Shown: piece by piece, positions 12,301-23,197 of the stretch
How positions within the stretch are numbered: the stretch's first letter is position 1
Layout: every line of letters starts with the position of its first letter
Assembly: GCA_036435485.1 (NCBI GenBank)
Contig: CM071597.1
Span: 7,681,881 to 7,745,880, forward strand
Source: Saposhnikovia divaricata
Lineage: Eukaryota > Streptophyta > Magnoliopsida > Apiales > Apiaceae
DNA length: 64,000 nucleotides
Direction of reading: 5' to 3'
Notes under the pieces: generated by a model
What the model was told of the DNA's origin: nothing
Databases searched by the model: none
What the model saw: only the letters and a program-made list of their open reading frames with translations
Program-made: the position numbers and the translations under genes

Positions 12301-13273
12301 CTCACGAAGAAAAAGAAAGCATATAAAGATAATGGGCAATTCAGCATTACTTTCTCTACATATATATTTTTAGTTGGCATTACCAAATGCCAAAGCGAGA
12401 GCACACATCCCAGTCATCACATATAACATTAAAATCTTGCCCTAGCCTTAAAAAGTGGTTTTGCAGTTTAATCAAGCTTATTACTTAGATGAATCTCTTA
12501 CTTTGTTCCTTATGACGGTTCCTTCAAATTAAGTTATAACTTGGTTATGACGGTTACTTCAGATTTGGCTTATAATTTCTCCCCATCAAATGATAATGAC
12601 AGCGCTTGAAATATACATGATCACGAAAAATATAGATATCGTCATCGAGGTTCTTTTTGGCCCATGTCTATGAATTTTTCATTAGCATTTGTCACATTGA
12701 TAATACTGAAATCATGATGGGAACAGAAGGGTATCAAAAGCAAATAATGAAAGCATTACACAGAAGAGTTATACCTGTATCCAAATTCCAACCTTTAATG
12801 GCCTCCAAAACAGAACCCCTATAGTCATCCCCAGCCAACTCATTAACTTTAGCCTGCAATCAACTTGATAAAATTGATATGAGAATCTATAAGTAAGATA
12901 TCAAGATACATCAAGTTAACCTGGTGTATGTATGCGTGGTTAGGATTTAGCACGCAAAATTCTATCGACAAGTCTTATTAATACGGAAGCTGATTATTTT
13001 ATCAATCTCACAAACACAAATAATTGGAAGGCAGAAGGATTAAATGATTTAGGTAATATAATAGATGCAGCAATGACACATACTTACCTTTAGAAGCATA
13101 AATATAGCAGAAGCATAGGCATCTTCAGCTAGAGATGTGAATCCCGGACTTCGAAGATCATGAACAACCTTTCCAATGTTCTTTACTAAATTATTATTCT
13201 CCAGCAACTTTCCTTGAGGATAGGACTTGTCACTCCTCATTTCGCCTTTTTCATTAGAGAATTTATTTTTACC

Positions 13274-13733
13274 TAAGAAGCAAGGACACGGGTGCGGGTG
13301 CGTAGTACGGGAACACGTGAATTCGTCAAATTTAAAAATATGGGGATACGGGTGCGGGAGGACACGTCATGCATAATTATAAATTTTCATGTATAGTTCA
13401 GTTACAGTTATAGAAAACAATTGACAGAACCAAGAATTGCATGCAAACTGAATAAAATGCATAATTAATTCATCCAAAACATGAAAATATAAGTATAATC
13501 TCTTCATTTATGCAAAATTGAACATAATAAACAATACGTTTGTATTTGCTTATGGGTATTGATACTTAATTTTGTGAAAATACTTAGTTAACACAAATTT
13601 TGACTATAATTGGTGAAAACAAAATTTGAAAGTAGGATTGTAGAAGAATCCCTGTGTCTAATACGGGGACACGCGTGTCCAAGAATCCGACACGAGGATA
13701 CGGCAGGTGACCCAAGTGTCCCTGCTTCCTAGA
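13274..13733. mobile_element. hAT-like MITE inserted in APC2 copy A exon 4
   Basis: 460 bp flanked by a perfect 8-bp target duplication TTTTTACC (13266-13273, 13734-13741). The ends are imperfect inverted repeats: TAAGAAGCAAGGACAC and, reversed, TCTAGGAAGCAGGGACAC. The subterminal sequence is rich in ACACGGGTGCGG-type repeats. Copies B and C have the empty exon (ATTTTTACCATC), proving insertion after duplication. Confidence 0.92.
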
Positions 13734-13880
13734 TTTTTACCATCTAAATCCATGTCTTCTTCAGCTTGCAATCTGTCAAGATCTTGTTACTCCTCATCCA
13801 AACTTGTATTTAATTCTTCAAGTCGCCCCTTAAAATACCAGTGCAGTATCTCTAAGAACATAATATGTTCGAAAATATTT

Positions 13881-14073
13881 TGTTGAAATATATAACATAT
13901 AGAAAGTTTACAGAAGAAGTAAAGATTGTATATATTTGTGTGTATTATTACAGGAGATGAAGGAGTCTATATATAGATTATATGTCTGCCTAACTCCTAC
14001 CTACTACAATTCATAAACGTAATCAGTTACATCACTTACTACTGTAGATCTTCTGACTTAACAATATTTGACA
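13881..14073 (-). repeat. LTR (3' LTR in element orientation) of the gag-only Copia
   Basis: 193 bp, begins TGTTGAAATATATAAC and ends AATATTTGACA on the plus strand. Near-identical to 16655-16847. Confidence 0.93.
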
Positions 14074-14956
14074 CGCCCCCTCACTCGAAATCCCATCTTG
14101 GGATGAAATACCTATATTGGGATTGAAGAGTGGAACACTAGGAGCTCTTGAGCATATCCTAGGTATTCAACTTGACCCATCTCTAGGAATTGAAGACCCA
14201 TCTTGAGATTTACTCATCTTGGAGTTAAAGATCCATCTTGAGATTGCCCATCTTGGGATTCACCTATCTTGGGAATATGTAATTGAGAATGTTGGGATAC
14301 CGGGACTCGAATTTTCGACCACATGATATATTTTAGGCAACGTGAAAATGCAGAAAGTTTTGTTGTTAGCTCTATAGTAGATAGCCACTTTATTAAGAGG
14401 TTTTCGACCCCTTTTACCACTGCCAGGAATTTTGTTTGTCGCCTGATTCTACATGGGCAGAATTGGCCGATGAAGGTCCTGGTGAATTTGTCTCCATTCG
14501 AGACAATAGTTGACGAAGAGAACTGAGTTCAGTCGCACTCACTGCTCGCGTTGTTGAGATAGCAGAGTCAACATGTTCTTCTGACGCAGTGTGATGAGCA
14601 CTATAGTGAGTGCCTCTTCCTGAGCTTCTACCTGATGAATTGACACGGCTTCGTCCTCCTCGGCCACGACCTCGTAAGTGAGGATGTAAGATAAAGCATT
14701 CCTCACGAGAATGGTAAAAAAATTTACAATAGTCACACCGGAGAACATCTTTTTCAACATTCGAAGCATCAACCATCTGTTCTGGTTTGCCATGATTCTG
14801 AACACTTCCCGTAAAAAGTGCAGATCGATCAGGCACAGTATCAGTCGGAGCCATGCTTTCTCTCCGACTCTCTTCGAGCTACACACGGCCATGTGCTTCT
14901 TCAACTGTAGGAAAGGGAATCTGACCAATGAGTTGATTCTTGATTGAATCATACTC

Positions 14957-15694
14957 GGTGTTGTTAAAGGCGCGCCTAGGCGCACGAGGCGCAGCGAGGC
15001 GCAGCGAGGCGCACATTTAGTGCCTCGTCTTGACCGAGGCGCATCGACTTCAATGAGGCGCGCGCCTCGACACCCGAGGCGCGAGGCGAACGAGGCGCAC
15101 ATGGGCTGAGTTTGACCAGTTTTGACGAGTTTGAAGCTGCTTCTGACGAGTTTGAGGCCGATTTTGACGAGTTTGAGGCTGCTTTTGACGAGTTTGAGGC
15201 CGATTTTGACGAGTTTGAGGCCGATTTAATATGCAGAGAACTTATTTACTACTACAGCACTGCTTAAGCTTGCCTTATTGTTATTACTTATTAGTATTTA
15301 GTTATTAGTAGTGCTACTGCTGACTGCTGAATGCTGATCTTGATATGCTAGCCTACCAATGGAGTTTTTTGTTTGTTAGATGATAAATTAATGGCAGATT
15401 TTGTAGAATGTAGCCTGCAGGTGCAGGGACTGCCAAATTTGGAGTGTTGCTGTTGCAGATTTCAATTCCAAAATGGCTGGGATTAGTTGAAGTAACAATT
15501 TTCCTTAAAAGATTTAAGCTATGTTTCACTTTTAAGTTTATTTGTTGTGTTTCTGCAAAGAATTATGATATATAATTCATTTCATAAATAAATCCGTTTC
15601 ATTTCGATGAGGCGCGCGCCTCGCCTCGCGCCTCGTCGCCTAGGCTCCAAGGGACCCTAGCGCCTCGGTGCGCATCTCGCCTTTAACAACATTG
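14957..15694. mobile_element. GAGGCG-rich Mutator-like element nested in Copia gag
   Basis: The ends share TGTTGTTAAAGGCG as inverted repeats, and a 9-bp duplication ATCATACTC flanks the element (14948-14956, 15695-15703). Both ends are packed with GAGGCG/CGCCTC, extremely GC- and CpG-rich against an AT-rich background. The middle has five 21-bp tandem units. No transposase is present, so it is non-autonomous. It is the youngest layer at this site: element within gag within an APC2 intron. Confidence 0.88.
15120..15224 (+). repeat. 21-bp tandem repeat, five copies
   Basis: Five consecutive units of the form TTTTGACGAGTTTGAGGCCGA, with small variants (GAAGCTGC, GGCTGC). It lies inside the GAGGCG-rich element. 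Confidence 0.95.
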
Positions 15695-16654
15695 ATCATA
15701 CTCCATTGTCAGTCCAGCAAGAAACTTCATCACTCTTTCTTCTTGTACCAATTTTTGGTACTTCTCTTGGTCTTCAGCCTGTTTACACTCGAACACAGTG
15801 TAGTGGTCTGACTCCTGCCATAGAGATGTGAGTTCCGAATAATATTCGGTCAATGGCCCCCTTGAGTTAGAGACCATATTTTCTGCTTTACCTCGAAATG
15901 TTTGGCCATATTACCCGAATATGAGTATGTTCGGTTAATGGAATTCCAAACAGCTTCCGCAGTATCAAGAAACAGATAACTTTTGCGAATACGTAACTCC
16001 ATAGAGTTAAACAACCATGACTTGACCATGGCATTCTCGTTATCCCAATCATCGAAGCTTGTATCAGTTGCCAAGGGCTTCTTGGCCTTCCCATTGATAT
16101 ATTTCATCAATCGATGGGATTTAAGTGCAAGTGTGCAAGACTCCGACCATTCCAAAAAATTCTTTCCATCAAATTTAGGACTTACATATGGTGTACCATG
16201 AAATCCATATTTACCGCTACTTGTAGCAATATCCTCTTTTGTTGTGTTAATAATCTCAGCCATGATTTAATCAAAGCTTCTTCAGATAATTTTTTTTCGG
16301 AAAATGAATAGTGGCGTACAGTATCCGTGAACAATACCGTACGTATATGTGAACAGGGAACCGTACAGTATCGGTGAACAGTACCGTATCAGTGAACAAT
16401 ACTATTCATCGTCTTCAACCTTGAGATTCTTTCAGCAGTCCGTACGGCTTCGCCTGACGTCGGTTTTGTATTCCGAATATACCTCCGAACTCGTCTCGAC
16501 GTGAGGCATCTAATGATATCCTCAAAACTAAGTTTCGACCACCTTTGTAAAACTCGAAATTTTCACTGGGTTTGTAGTTTTCTTGAAAACTTAGAGCCCC
16601 AATAGTAATTCTGATGAGCACTTTCTTCCTATGTTATAACCCGCTTTGATACCA

Positions 16655-16847
16655 TGTTGAAATATATAACATATAGAGAGTTTACAGAAGAAGTAAAGAT
16701 TGTATATATTTGTGTGTATTATTACAGGAGATGAAGGAGTCTATATATAGATTATATGCCTGCCTAACTCCTACCTACTACAATTCATAAACGTAATCAG
16801 TTACATCACTTACTACTGTAGATCTTCTGACTTAACAATATTTGACA
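16655..16847 (-). repeat. LTR (5' LTR in element orientation) of the gag-only Copia
   Basis: 193 bp, near-identical to 13881-14073; TGGTATCAAAGC, a tRNA-Met-type primer-binding site, abuts it on the minus strand at about 16642-16654. Confidence 0.93.
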
Positions 16848-16852
16848 TATTT

Positions 16853-17194
16853 GATAACTAATCATTGTGTACAATGAACAGAAAAGATAGTTTTGATTAA
16901 GCTTCCTGAAAAGACCTCTATAAATATTTCTAATTAACTTCGTGACGCATTATAAAACCATGCAAGAAAATGTGGCCAGAATAGGAGGTATCTGCCTCTT
17001 TACATTTCTCTTAGTCATATTTAATTGCAAGGATTCAATGCTTTTGAGAAACATTGACTAGTGGGAATGAGGAAATATAAATTCTCCTAAACACATATAA
17101 AGTATATAAAACTAATATTTGGTAACCTCATTTCTCAAATAAAACGGGATTGAGGAAATAGGTAATTAGGTAACTTAGTAGCGTTACGTGCGAT
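16853..17194. other. APC2 intron remnant and shared flank of blocks A and C
   Basis: Up to about 17060 this matches the intron upstream of APC2 exon 4 in copies B (26920-27125) and C (63520-63720). From GACTAGTGGGAATGAGG on it matches only block C (63716 onwards) and, inverted, part of 23030-23110. No gene. Confidence 0.7.
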
Positions 17195-17968
17195 TAGTGA
17201 CGGAGGGAGGGGGTCGAGGCCCCCATAGATTTCCAATATGAACAATAGTAGTACTCATTTTGTAGGTATTGCTTTGTAGGTGAGCGGTCAAGGTGGTTTT
17301 TCACTCCATCAACCAAGGTTCGATTTTGAGTTTGTGTTTTTTTTGGGTGAAAGACAAGAATACCCGATTTTCCTAACACTTACGAGAATAACCAGTTTCA
17401 TCAGTTATGACAAAAATACCCGGCGGATTACGCATTTTCCAGTGGAGTATTCTTATTACGCATGTTCGAGTGGAGTATTATTAGTTTATTAATATTACTT
17501 TATACTAAATACGCAATTCGAATTTGGGTATTGACTGAATAAGCATTTTCATTATGCGTATCTCTTGCAAAGCAAATTGTGGTGGTTGGCACATATCTGT
17601 ATTCTGATTGACATGCGGGTGGGGTATAGCAACAATTGTGTCCCAATTACGCATTTGGTAAATGCGTATTCGAACGGGTATTTTTGCGCACTTTCCAGAA
17701 TAGAATATTTTCATCAAATTTTTTCAGAAATCAGTCATTTTTGTCATTTTTTCTTTTTTTTTTGTTTTCCAACTTTTAACTTTATTTTTTGTAGTTTCTT
17801 CTAAAAATACCATTTAACTTATTTTATGTAGTTTTTCTATCAAAAATTTCACCTTTTATACTTTTAACACATTTTAAGTTTATTTTACAATTAAAAATTA
17901 AAATTAATATTCATTTTTAAAATTATATAATATCGGCCTCCTACAAATCATTTTTGCCTCCATCACTG
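17195..17968. mobile_element. hAT-like non-autonomous element with Pol III box-like sequences
   Basis: The ends TAGTGACGGAGG and (reversed) CAGTGATGGAGG form short inverted repeats. The flanking octamers CGTGCGAT and CGTCCAAT resemble a decayed 8-bp duplication. Inside, TGAGCGGTCAAGG (about 17281) and GGTTCGATTTT (17317-17327) resemble tRNA/SINE A and B boxes at normal spacing. The same element starts at 63857 in block C, and only its first bases survive, inverted, near 23035. Confidence 0.6.
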
Positions 17969-18570
17969 CGTCCAATATAATGTAATTGTGTCAAGTAATG
18001 TGGAAAAAACTCTACTTAATGAAATCAAATTCAATACAATGACTTTTTATATAAAATATGTTACTTTAAATATATTTACAAAAAAAGTATTGTTAAATTG
18101 ATATATGTCCCCGATATTTTTGTCAGATAATTTTAGATATTTAAATGAATTTTTTAATAATAATTAGAATATTAATTGACAGAAAGTTAAAATTGAAAAA
18201 TGTAAAGTATAAATATTATGCTCAAATAATATATTTCGGAACACAAACTTGCCCCAAAGTAAAAATAATTAAGACATATCCTAATCCAGCTGTTAATTTA
18301 TCCTAGTCCAGCTGTTAATTGACAGAATCATGGTCCTCTATATATAATCAACGCATTGAGCGATGCTTGATTTCATTCTATAATCTTTCTCTCTCTGTGG
18401 AATCTCTCTCTCCCTATAATCTCTCTCATTCTTCATTCTCGCTCCTCTCTCTCTGTAATATCTCATTCTCGCTCCTCTCTCTCTGTAATCTCTCTCTTTC
18501 TCCCTGTAATCTCTCTCTTTCTCTTTCATTCTCTCTAAAATCTCTCCCGTACTAGTGATTGATGTGATTG
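17969..18570 (+). promoter_or_regulatory. Upstream region and CT-rich leader of NAC copy D
   Basis: AT-rich sequence, then a 22-bp unit repeated in tandem (18277-18298, 18299-18320; contains CCAGCTGTTAATT), a TATA-like stretch near 18340 and a long (CT)n-rich leader at about 18386-18546 just before the ATG. The same order is found inverted upstream of the copy at 22717. Confidence 0.5.
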
Positions 18571-19691
18571 ATGGAGGAAAATAAAAGGAATTTACATCCT
18601 GGATTTCGTTTCAATCCGTTCGAAAACGAACTCATAAATTTCTACTTGAAGCCTAAAGTAAAAGGAGAGAAGCTTTCTTCTACGGTGGTTGAGGAGAGAA
18701 AACTGTATGGATCTAATGCCAATCCATGGCAAGTTTTCGACCCCGAAAACCATCCCTGGATCCTCTCCGAAGTCTCTTGCGGAAAGTTCGAAAAGATTGC
18801 TTATGCCTTTGTTAACTTAACCAAGAAAGCTGCCAATTCTAATAACAAGAGTCATGTTGGAAGAGAGCAATATATTAAGAAAGCTGGTTGTGGTACATGG
18901 GATGGCCAGACTAAGCGCACCGAGATTAGGGATTTTGATGGTAAACTTATCGGGGAGAGGAGGATGTTGGTATTCGAAATTAATGAAGTTTCTGATCATG
19001 AGGATTTGAGTAGGGTAGGGCATTGGAAGATGCACGAGTATCACTTGTGCGAAGTTAACAAGGATATTCCTAATTCATCTAATACTGTCCTTTGCAAGAT
19101 TACCCTAGATCATTCCAAGAAACCAGCCATCAAATTGCTTCCAAACAAGACTACTCGTCCAACTAAAGCTAGCGCTCCTGAAAAGAACAAGACGAAGAAG
19201 ACGAATACTAAAAAATTGGATGTTGTGTGTTCTTCGTCGTCAACAAACAGTGTGTTGTTGATACTTTCGAGGGGATTTCAAAAAGTCGTGGAGCTTTTAC
19301 TACTCAGATTTGTCATAATGATGGTTTGGTATCGGTTGACAGTTACGAGCCTAAAGGAGAAGAAGAGCGATGCTATGAAACTGATTGTGATCAAACATGT
19401 GGTGATGACGATCTGAAATGGATAAATAGTATTTATGATGGGTGTTCATTGTTAGAGAAAGTAGAAAATGGACCGATGACCGATGATGATGACATGGATT
19501 GGATTAATAATATTTTTGTAAGCAAAGAAGGGGAAGATGGGAATTTGTATATTAACATGTCTGAGTTCGAGTTTCCAAGCTATCGGGAGCACGAAGATGA
19601 GCAACCACTAGTAGATGTAACTAACAATCTCGGAAAAAGAAAACTTCAAGCTGAAACATCATACGCGGTGAGTAAAAGAGTTTGTTTCTGA
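18571..19691 (+). pseudogene. NAC transcription factor copy D, one frameshift
   Basis: A single-exon NAC gene distinct from the block A/C type. ATG at 18571 precedes a NAC domain: HPGFRFNPFENELINFYLKP (subdomain A, with the usual PTDEEL changed), NPWQVFD, KKAGCGTWDGQTKRTE, GERRMLVFEINEV, GHWKMHEYHLCEVNK. One missing base near 19252, compared with the inverted copy, pushes the reading frame off, so the domain ORF ends in an unrelated tail at 19416. The proper acidic C-terminal region continues in the other frame to 19691 (DDDLKWINSIYDGCSLLEKV, DDDDMDWINNIF) and ends in KRVCF. The intact NAC gene at 56530 ends in KKMCF, so the two are relatives. A truncated protein keeping the NAC domain could in principle still be made. 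Confidence 0.88.
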
Positions 19692-20442
19692 TCAATAAAT
19701 AGTGACTTTGTCTATATAAAGAAACAATTAGTATTTCCATGAATATGTAGTTTCCACGTTCAATAAAATTTGAATATAGTTAAAACATTGTGATTATTTG
19801 ATTAATTGTCAACGATATTTTTTTCCTCTCTAGTGCCATTTGTGAAACTCTTGGGGTAGTGCATTACATCAAACTATATATAAATAGTAAAGAGCACCAA
19901 CTATCTGAAAAAGGTATTAATAAACAGGAAAAGACCTGGAAAGCATCAACTAAAGAGGATCAACTATCGACAATATACTAAAGTGCATCAACTATATACT
20001 TCTACATAAATCAACTATCTAAAAACAGGCAAATAGACAGGAAAAGAATTGGAAAGCACTAAAATTGTTCTCAAAAGTTACCATCACACTTGCTTAGAAA
20101 TCAGACAACATTTTACCATCACCCTTCTAATTGATATGGGTGAAAAGTGAAAACATAAATTCTCCGATAGCAGATACTTTAAAATGCACGCAAATTAGAA
20201 AGGTTTAGACATCCCACTTTAGTAGACAAAGCCAAGAAAAACTGGATGCCTATGACCATGAGAAAACTGAATGGCAGGGCGTAACGACACAATGAAACAC
20301 TCTGTAACGGAACCAAAAAGGACCGGTAACATCTTTAGAAATAGAAATTTCTAGCTCGACTTACTGGAACACAAAGATCCCAACCTATACAGAATGCAAT
20401 ATCTTCTTAAGAAGCAATAGATAACCTTAAAAAGGAGTGTAA
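19692..20442. other. Intergenic, no gene seen
   Basis: Non-coding AT-rich sequence. The first ~55 bp belongs to the palindrome arm (matches 21545-21595 inverted). The rest shows no supported feature. Confidence 0.5.
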
Positions 20443-21438
20443 GGGGTCATTTGTTAAATCTGAATAGCACTTTCTGAACCATTGATTATCTGAACGATTG
20501 AATAATCTGAATCCTGAACGAAAGTTGTTTGATAAAATAAAAAAGTTTATGAATGACTAAATATTTGAGTTTTTGTAATATATAGTTTAAGAGTTTTTGT
20601 TGAGCATATTTTCTGAATAATTAAGATATTTAAGTAATAATAAATTAAAAGTAAGATGAATTATTTTTCGGGTTTTTTTGATAAATATCCAAGTCCAATT
20701 TTTTTTTCTTTGCAAAAGTACATTTAAAAAAAAAATATTTTACAAAAATACCAACCTATTTACAAAAATACGGTCTGCAACCAAATTAACCAAATACAAC
20801 TGTTTGCAATCACATTTGTAACTCTATGAAAATTCAGCCGTATATGCAACCTGATAAGATGGTATTATTGGAAAATGTTTTCTTTGAAAAATTTATTTTT
20901 ACAAATATTTTCTGAAGGATGGTAATTAATATATTATCCTTTTAAATTATTAATAAAATTATTCAGAATATATAATTAGATATGGCTAGATAATATAAAC
21001 AGTGTATATATTTTAATATGAATTGTATAACAGTATATCAAGTAATTTAGTAAAATAAATTTGAAAGGTAAATTAATAACTTCAAAATCTCCACAAGGAA
21101 TTATATTATAAATTTTAATTTAATTAATTAGACATTTTTATTGTATAACAATTAAATTTGAATTTAAAATAAAACTATAATTCAATTATAAAATCGAATG
21201 ACATTATTCATTCAAAATCAATGAAGATAAATATATTACTAAAGGTTTGCAAATCTTTGCAAAGTAAAAATACTTTATTTGAACCATCCAGATAGAATTG
21301 GGAGGAGGAGTGGTCCAGCTGTTCGTCCAGCAAAATTTGATTCGTCCAGATTTTATAAACATCACCCAAATAAGCTGAACAACAATTACAGGATCGTTCA
21401 ATCCAGATTCTCTCATTCAGTTATTAACAAATGGGCCC
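20443..21438. mobile_element. PIF/Harbinger-like (Tourist-type) non-autonomous element
   Basis: Inverted ends GGGGTCATTTGTTAA and (reversed) GGGCCCATTTGTTAA are flanked by TAA on both sides (20440-20442, 21439-21441), the 3-bp duplication usual for PIF/Harbinger. The subterminal regions also pair (CTGAAC / ATCCAGATT types). The centre is AT-rich with no transposase. It occupies most of the spacer of the NAC palindrome. Confidence 0.75.
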
Positions 21439-21544
21439 TAACACTATCTTCCAGGATTCAACAGAAAGAAACTTGTTGGAAGCAAAAGAATCCAAAATTC
21501 AAAGCCAGATTTGCATAGCTAAGCAAGAAACTATCATAATATAT

Positions 21545-23110
21545 TCACGGAAATACTAATTGTTTCTCTATATAGACAAAGTCACTATTTATTGATCAGA
21601 AACAAACTCTTTTACTCACCGCGTATGATGTTTCAGCTTGAAGTTTTCTTTTTCCGAGATTGCTAGTTACATCTACTAGTGGTTGCTCATCTTCGTGCTT
21701 CGGATAACTTGGAAACTCAAACTAAGACATGTTAATATACAAATTTCCATCTTCCCCTTCTTTGCTTACAAAAATATTATTAATCCAATCCATGTCATCA
21801 TCATCGGTCATCGGCCCATTTTCTACTTTCTCTAATAGTGAACACCCATCATAAATACTATTTATCCATTTCAGATCATCATCACCACATGTTTGATCAC
21901 AATCAGTTTCACAGCACCGCTCTTCTTCTCCTTTAAGCCCGTAACTGTCAACCGATACCAAACCATCATTATGACAAATCTGAGTAGTAAAAGCTCCACG
22001 ACTTTTTGAAATCCCCTCGAAAGTATCAACAACGGCACTGTTTGTTGACGACGAAGAACACACAACATCCAATTTTTTAGTATTCGTCTTCTTTGTCTTG
22101 TTCTTCTCAGGAGCGCTAGCTTTAATTGGACGAGTAGTCTTGTTAGGAAGCAATTTGATGGCTGGTTTCTTGGAATGATCTAGGATGATCTTGCAAAGGA
22201 CAGTATTAGAGGAATTAGGAATATCCTTGTTAACTCCGCACAAGTGATACTCGTGCATCCTCCAATGCCCTACCCTACTCAAATCCTCCTGATCAGAAAC
22301 TTCATTAATTTTAAATACCAACATCCTCCTCTTCTCGATAAGTTTACCATCAAAATCCCTAATCTCGGTGCGCTTAGTCTAGCCATCCCATGTACCACAG
22401 CCAGCTTTCTTAATATATTGCTCTCATCCAACATGACTCTTGTTATTAGAATTGGCTGCTTTCTTGGTTAAGTTAACAAAGGCATAAGCAATCTTTTCGA
22501 ACTTTCCGCAAGAGACTTTGGGGAGGATCCAGGGATGGTTTTCGGGGTCGAAAACTTGTCATGGATTGGCATTAGATCCATACAGTTGTCTCTCCTCAAC
22601 CACTGTACAAGAAAGCTTCTCTCCTTTTACTTTAGGCTTCAAGTAGAAATTTATGAGTTCGTTTTCGAACGGATTAAAACGAAATCCAGGATGTAAATTC
22701 CTTTTATTCTCCTCCATCAATCACATCAATCACTAGTACGAGAGAGATTTCAGAGAGAATGAAAGAGAAAGAGAGAGATTACAGAGAGAAAGAGAGATTA
22801 CAGAGAGAGAGAGGAGCAAGAATGAGAGAGATTACAGAGAGAGGAGCGAGTATGAAGAATGAGAGATATTATAGAGAGAGAGATTCCACATAGAGAAATT
22901 AGAGAATGAAATCAAGCATCGCTCAATGCGTTGATTATATATAGAGCACCATGATTATGTCAATTAACAGCTGGACTAGGATAAATTAACAGCTGGACTA
23001 GGATATGTCTTAATTACCCTCCCTCCGTTACTAATCGCATGTAACGCTACTAAGTTACCTAATTACCTATTTCCTCAATCCCGTTTTATTTGAGAAATGA
23101 GGTTACCTAA
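21545..23110. repeat. Inverted arm of a palindrome (partner about 17120-17206 plus 18268-19745)
   Basis: Reverse-complement match to the NAC copy-D gene, its CT leader, its 22-bp tandem upstream repeat and about 85 bp of the flank that adjoins block A. The right arm lacks about 1.06 kb (most of the hAT-like element and the AT-rich stretch after it). At about 23198 it is joined to APC2 copy B inside exon 12. Confidence 0.88.
21596..22717 (-). pseudogene. NAC transcription factor copy D', inverted, several nonsense codons
   Basis: Inverted copy of 18571-19691. ATG at 22717-22715. The frame is kept through the base that copy D lost (SSTNSAVVDTFEG), but point mutations create TGA at 22559-22561 (Trp of NPW), TGA at 22424-22426, TAG at 22379-22381 and a stop near 21722 (YINMS then stop). 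The longest open part, 22324-21722, covers the end of the NAC domain and the acidic C-terminal region. So the two palindrome arms are broken in different ways. Confidence 0.9.
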
Positions 23111-23197
23111 TTACCTCATTGTTTATATTATCTAAGTAGCACATGGTTACGCTACTAAGCATGTAACTCTTCTGCCTCTTCACATTTCCTCAATCCC
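23111..23197. other. Junction sequence between the palindrome arm and APC2 copy B
   Basis: Scrambled short pieces: GTAACGCTACTAAG-like words occur twice (about 23041 and 23148), and CACATTTCCTCAATCCCG repeats earlier flank sequence. This looks like a repair scar, not a gene. Confidence 0.4.

Larger units (their letters stand above)
7538..13851 (-). pseudogene. APC2: Anaphase-promoting complex subunit 2, copy A (exons 4-15)
   Basis: APC2 is the cullin-type scaffold of the APC/C ubiquitin ligase in the nucleus. Inferred exons, in gene order: 13088-13851 (with a 460-bp insertion), 12775-12853, 11991-12235, 11210-11614, 10901-11102, 10640-10754, 10422-10504, 9786-9905, 9602-about 9690, 9410-9488, 7863-8049 and 7538-7606. 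Diagnostic peptides include LKQCLEYTGQNSKLVDSFIS, RLLTAGASTNDIL, FLEAVGEPIREYLKGRKDT, LLWKKNLGTVK, RSVASVEDQLRKEM and MLTNFGSMAVDRIHNTL, the last from the C-terminal winged-helix region. Lesions: TAA in exon 4 (13787-13789) and a 7-bp duplication in exon 5, both shared with copies B and C; MITE inside exon 4; lost acceptor before exon 12; missing exon 16. No exons 1-3 are seen. A pseudogene with introns, so not a retrocopy. Confidence 0.95.
14414..16263 (-). pseudogene. Copia gag, split by a nested element
   Basis: The minus strand from 16263 encodes a Copia-type gag N-terminus (MAEIINTTKEDIATSSGKYG, KFDGKNFLEWS, LDTAEAVWNSI). It changes frame near 15870 and continues (PLTEYYSELTSLWQESDHY, VMKFLAGL) to about 15704, where a 738-bp element interrupts it. 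Beyond that, 14854-14414 carries a Ser/Arg/Gly-rich tail with a CX2CX4HX4C-like zinc knuckle (CDYCKFFYHSREEC). Gag forms the retroelement particle. This copy has one frameshift and one insertion, and no pol follows. Confidence 0.85.
13881..16847 (-). mobile_element. Gag-only Copia LTR retrotransposon with young LTRs
   Basis: Two 193-bp LTRs (13881-14073 and 16655-16847, TG...CA) differ by about two bases. A 5-bp target duplication TATTT (13876-13880, 16848-16852) flanks the element. Read on the minus strand, the primer-binding site TGGTATCAAAGCGGG abuts the high-coordinate LTR and the purine tract GAGTGAGGGGGCG abuts the other. Between them is gag sequence only; protease, integrase, RT and RNase H are absent. 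It therefore depends on other elements for movement. It sits in the intron upstream of APC2 copy A exon 4; copies B and C have the empty site. A GAGGCG-rich element is nested inside it. Confidence 0.93.
6743..17205. repeat. Segmental duplication block A (NAC-APC2), collinear with block C
   Basis: Apart from insertions and deletions, the sequence follows the same order and orientation as 56395-64000: NAC gene, APC2 exons 15 to 4 on the minus strand, the same APC2 intron, the same flank (TGGGAATGAGGAAAT, GGTAATTAGGTAACTTAG) and the same hAT-like element start. Private to block A are the insertions at 8324, 13274 and 13881 and the 1.4-kb deletion at about 7524. Confidence 0.9.
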
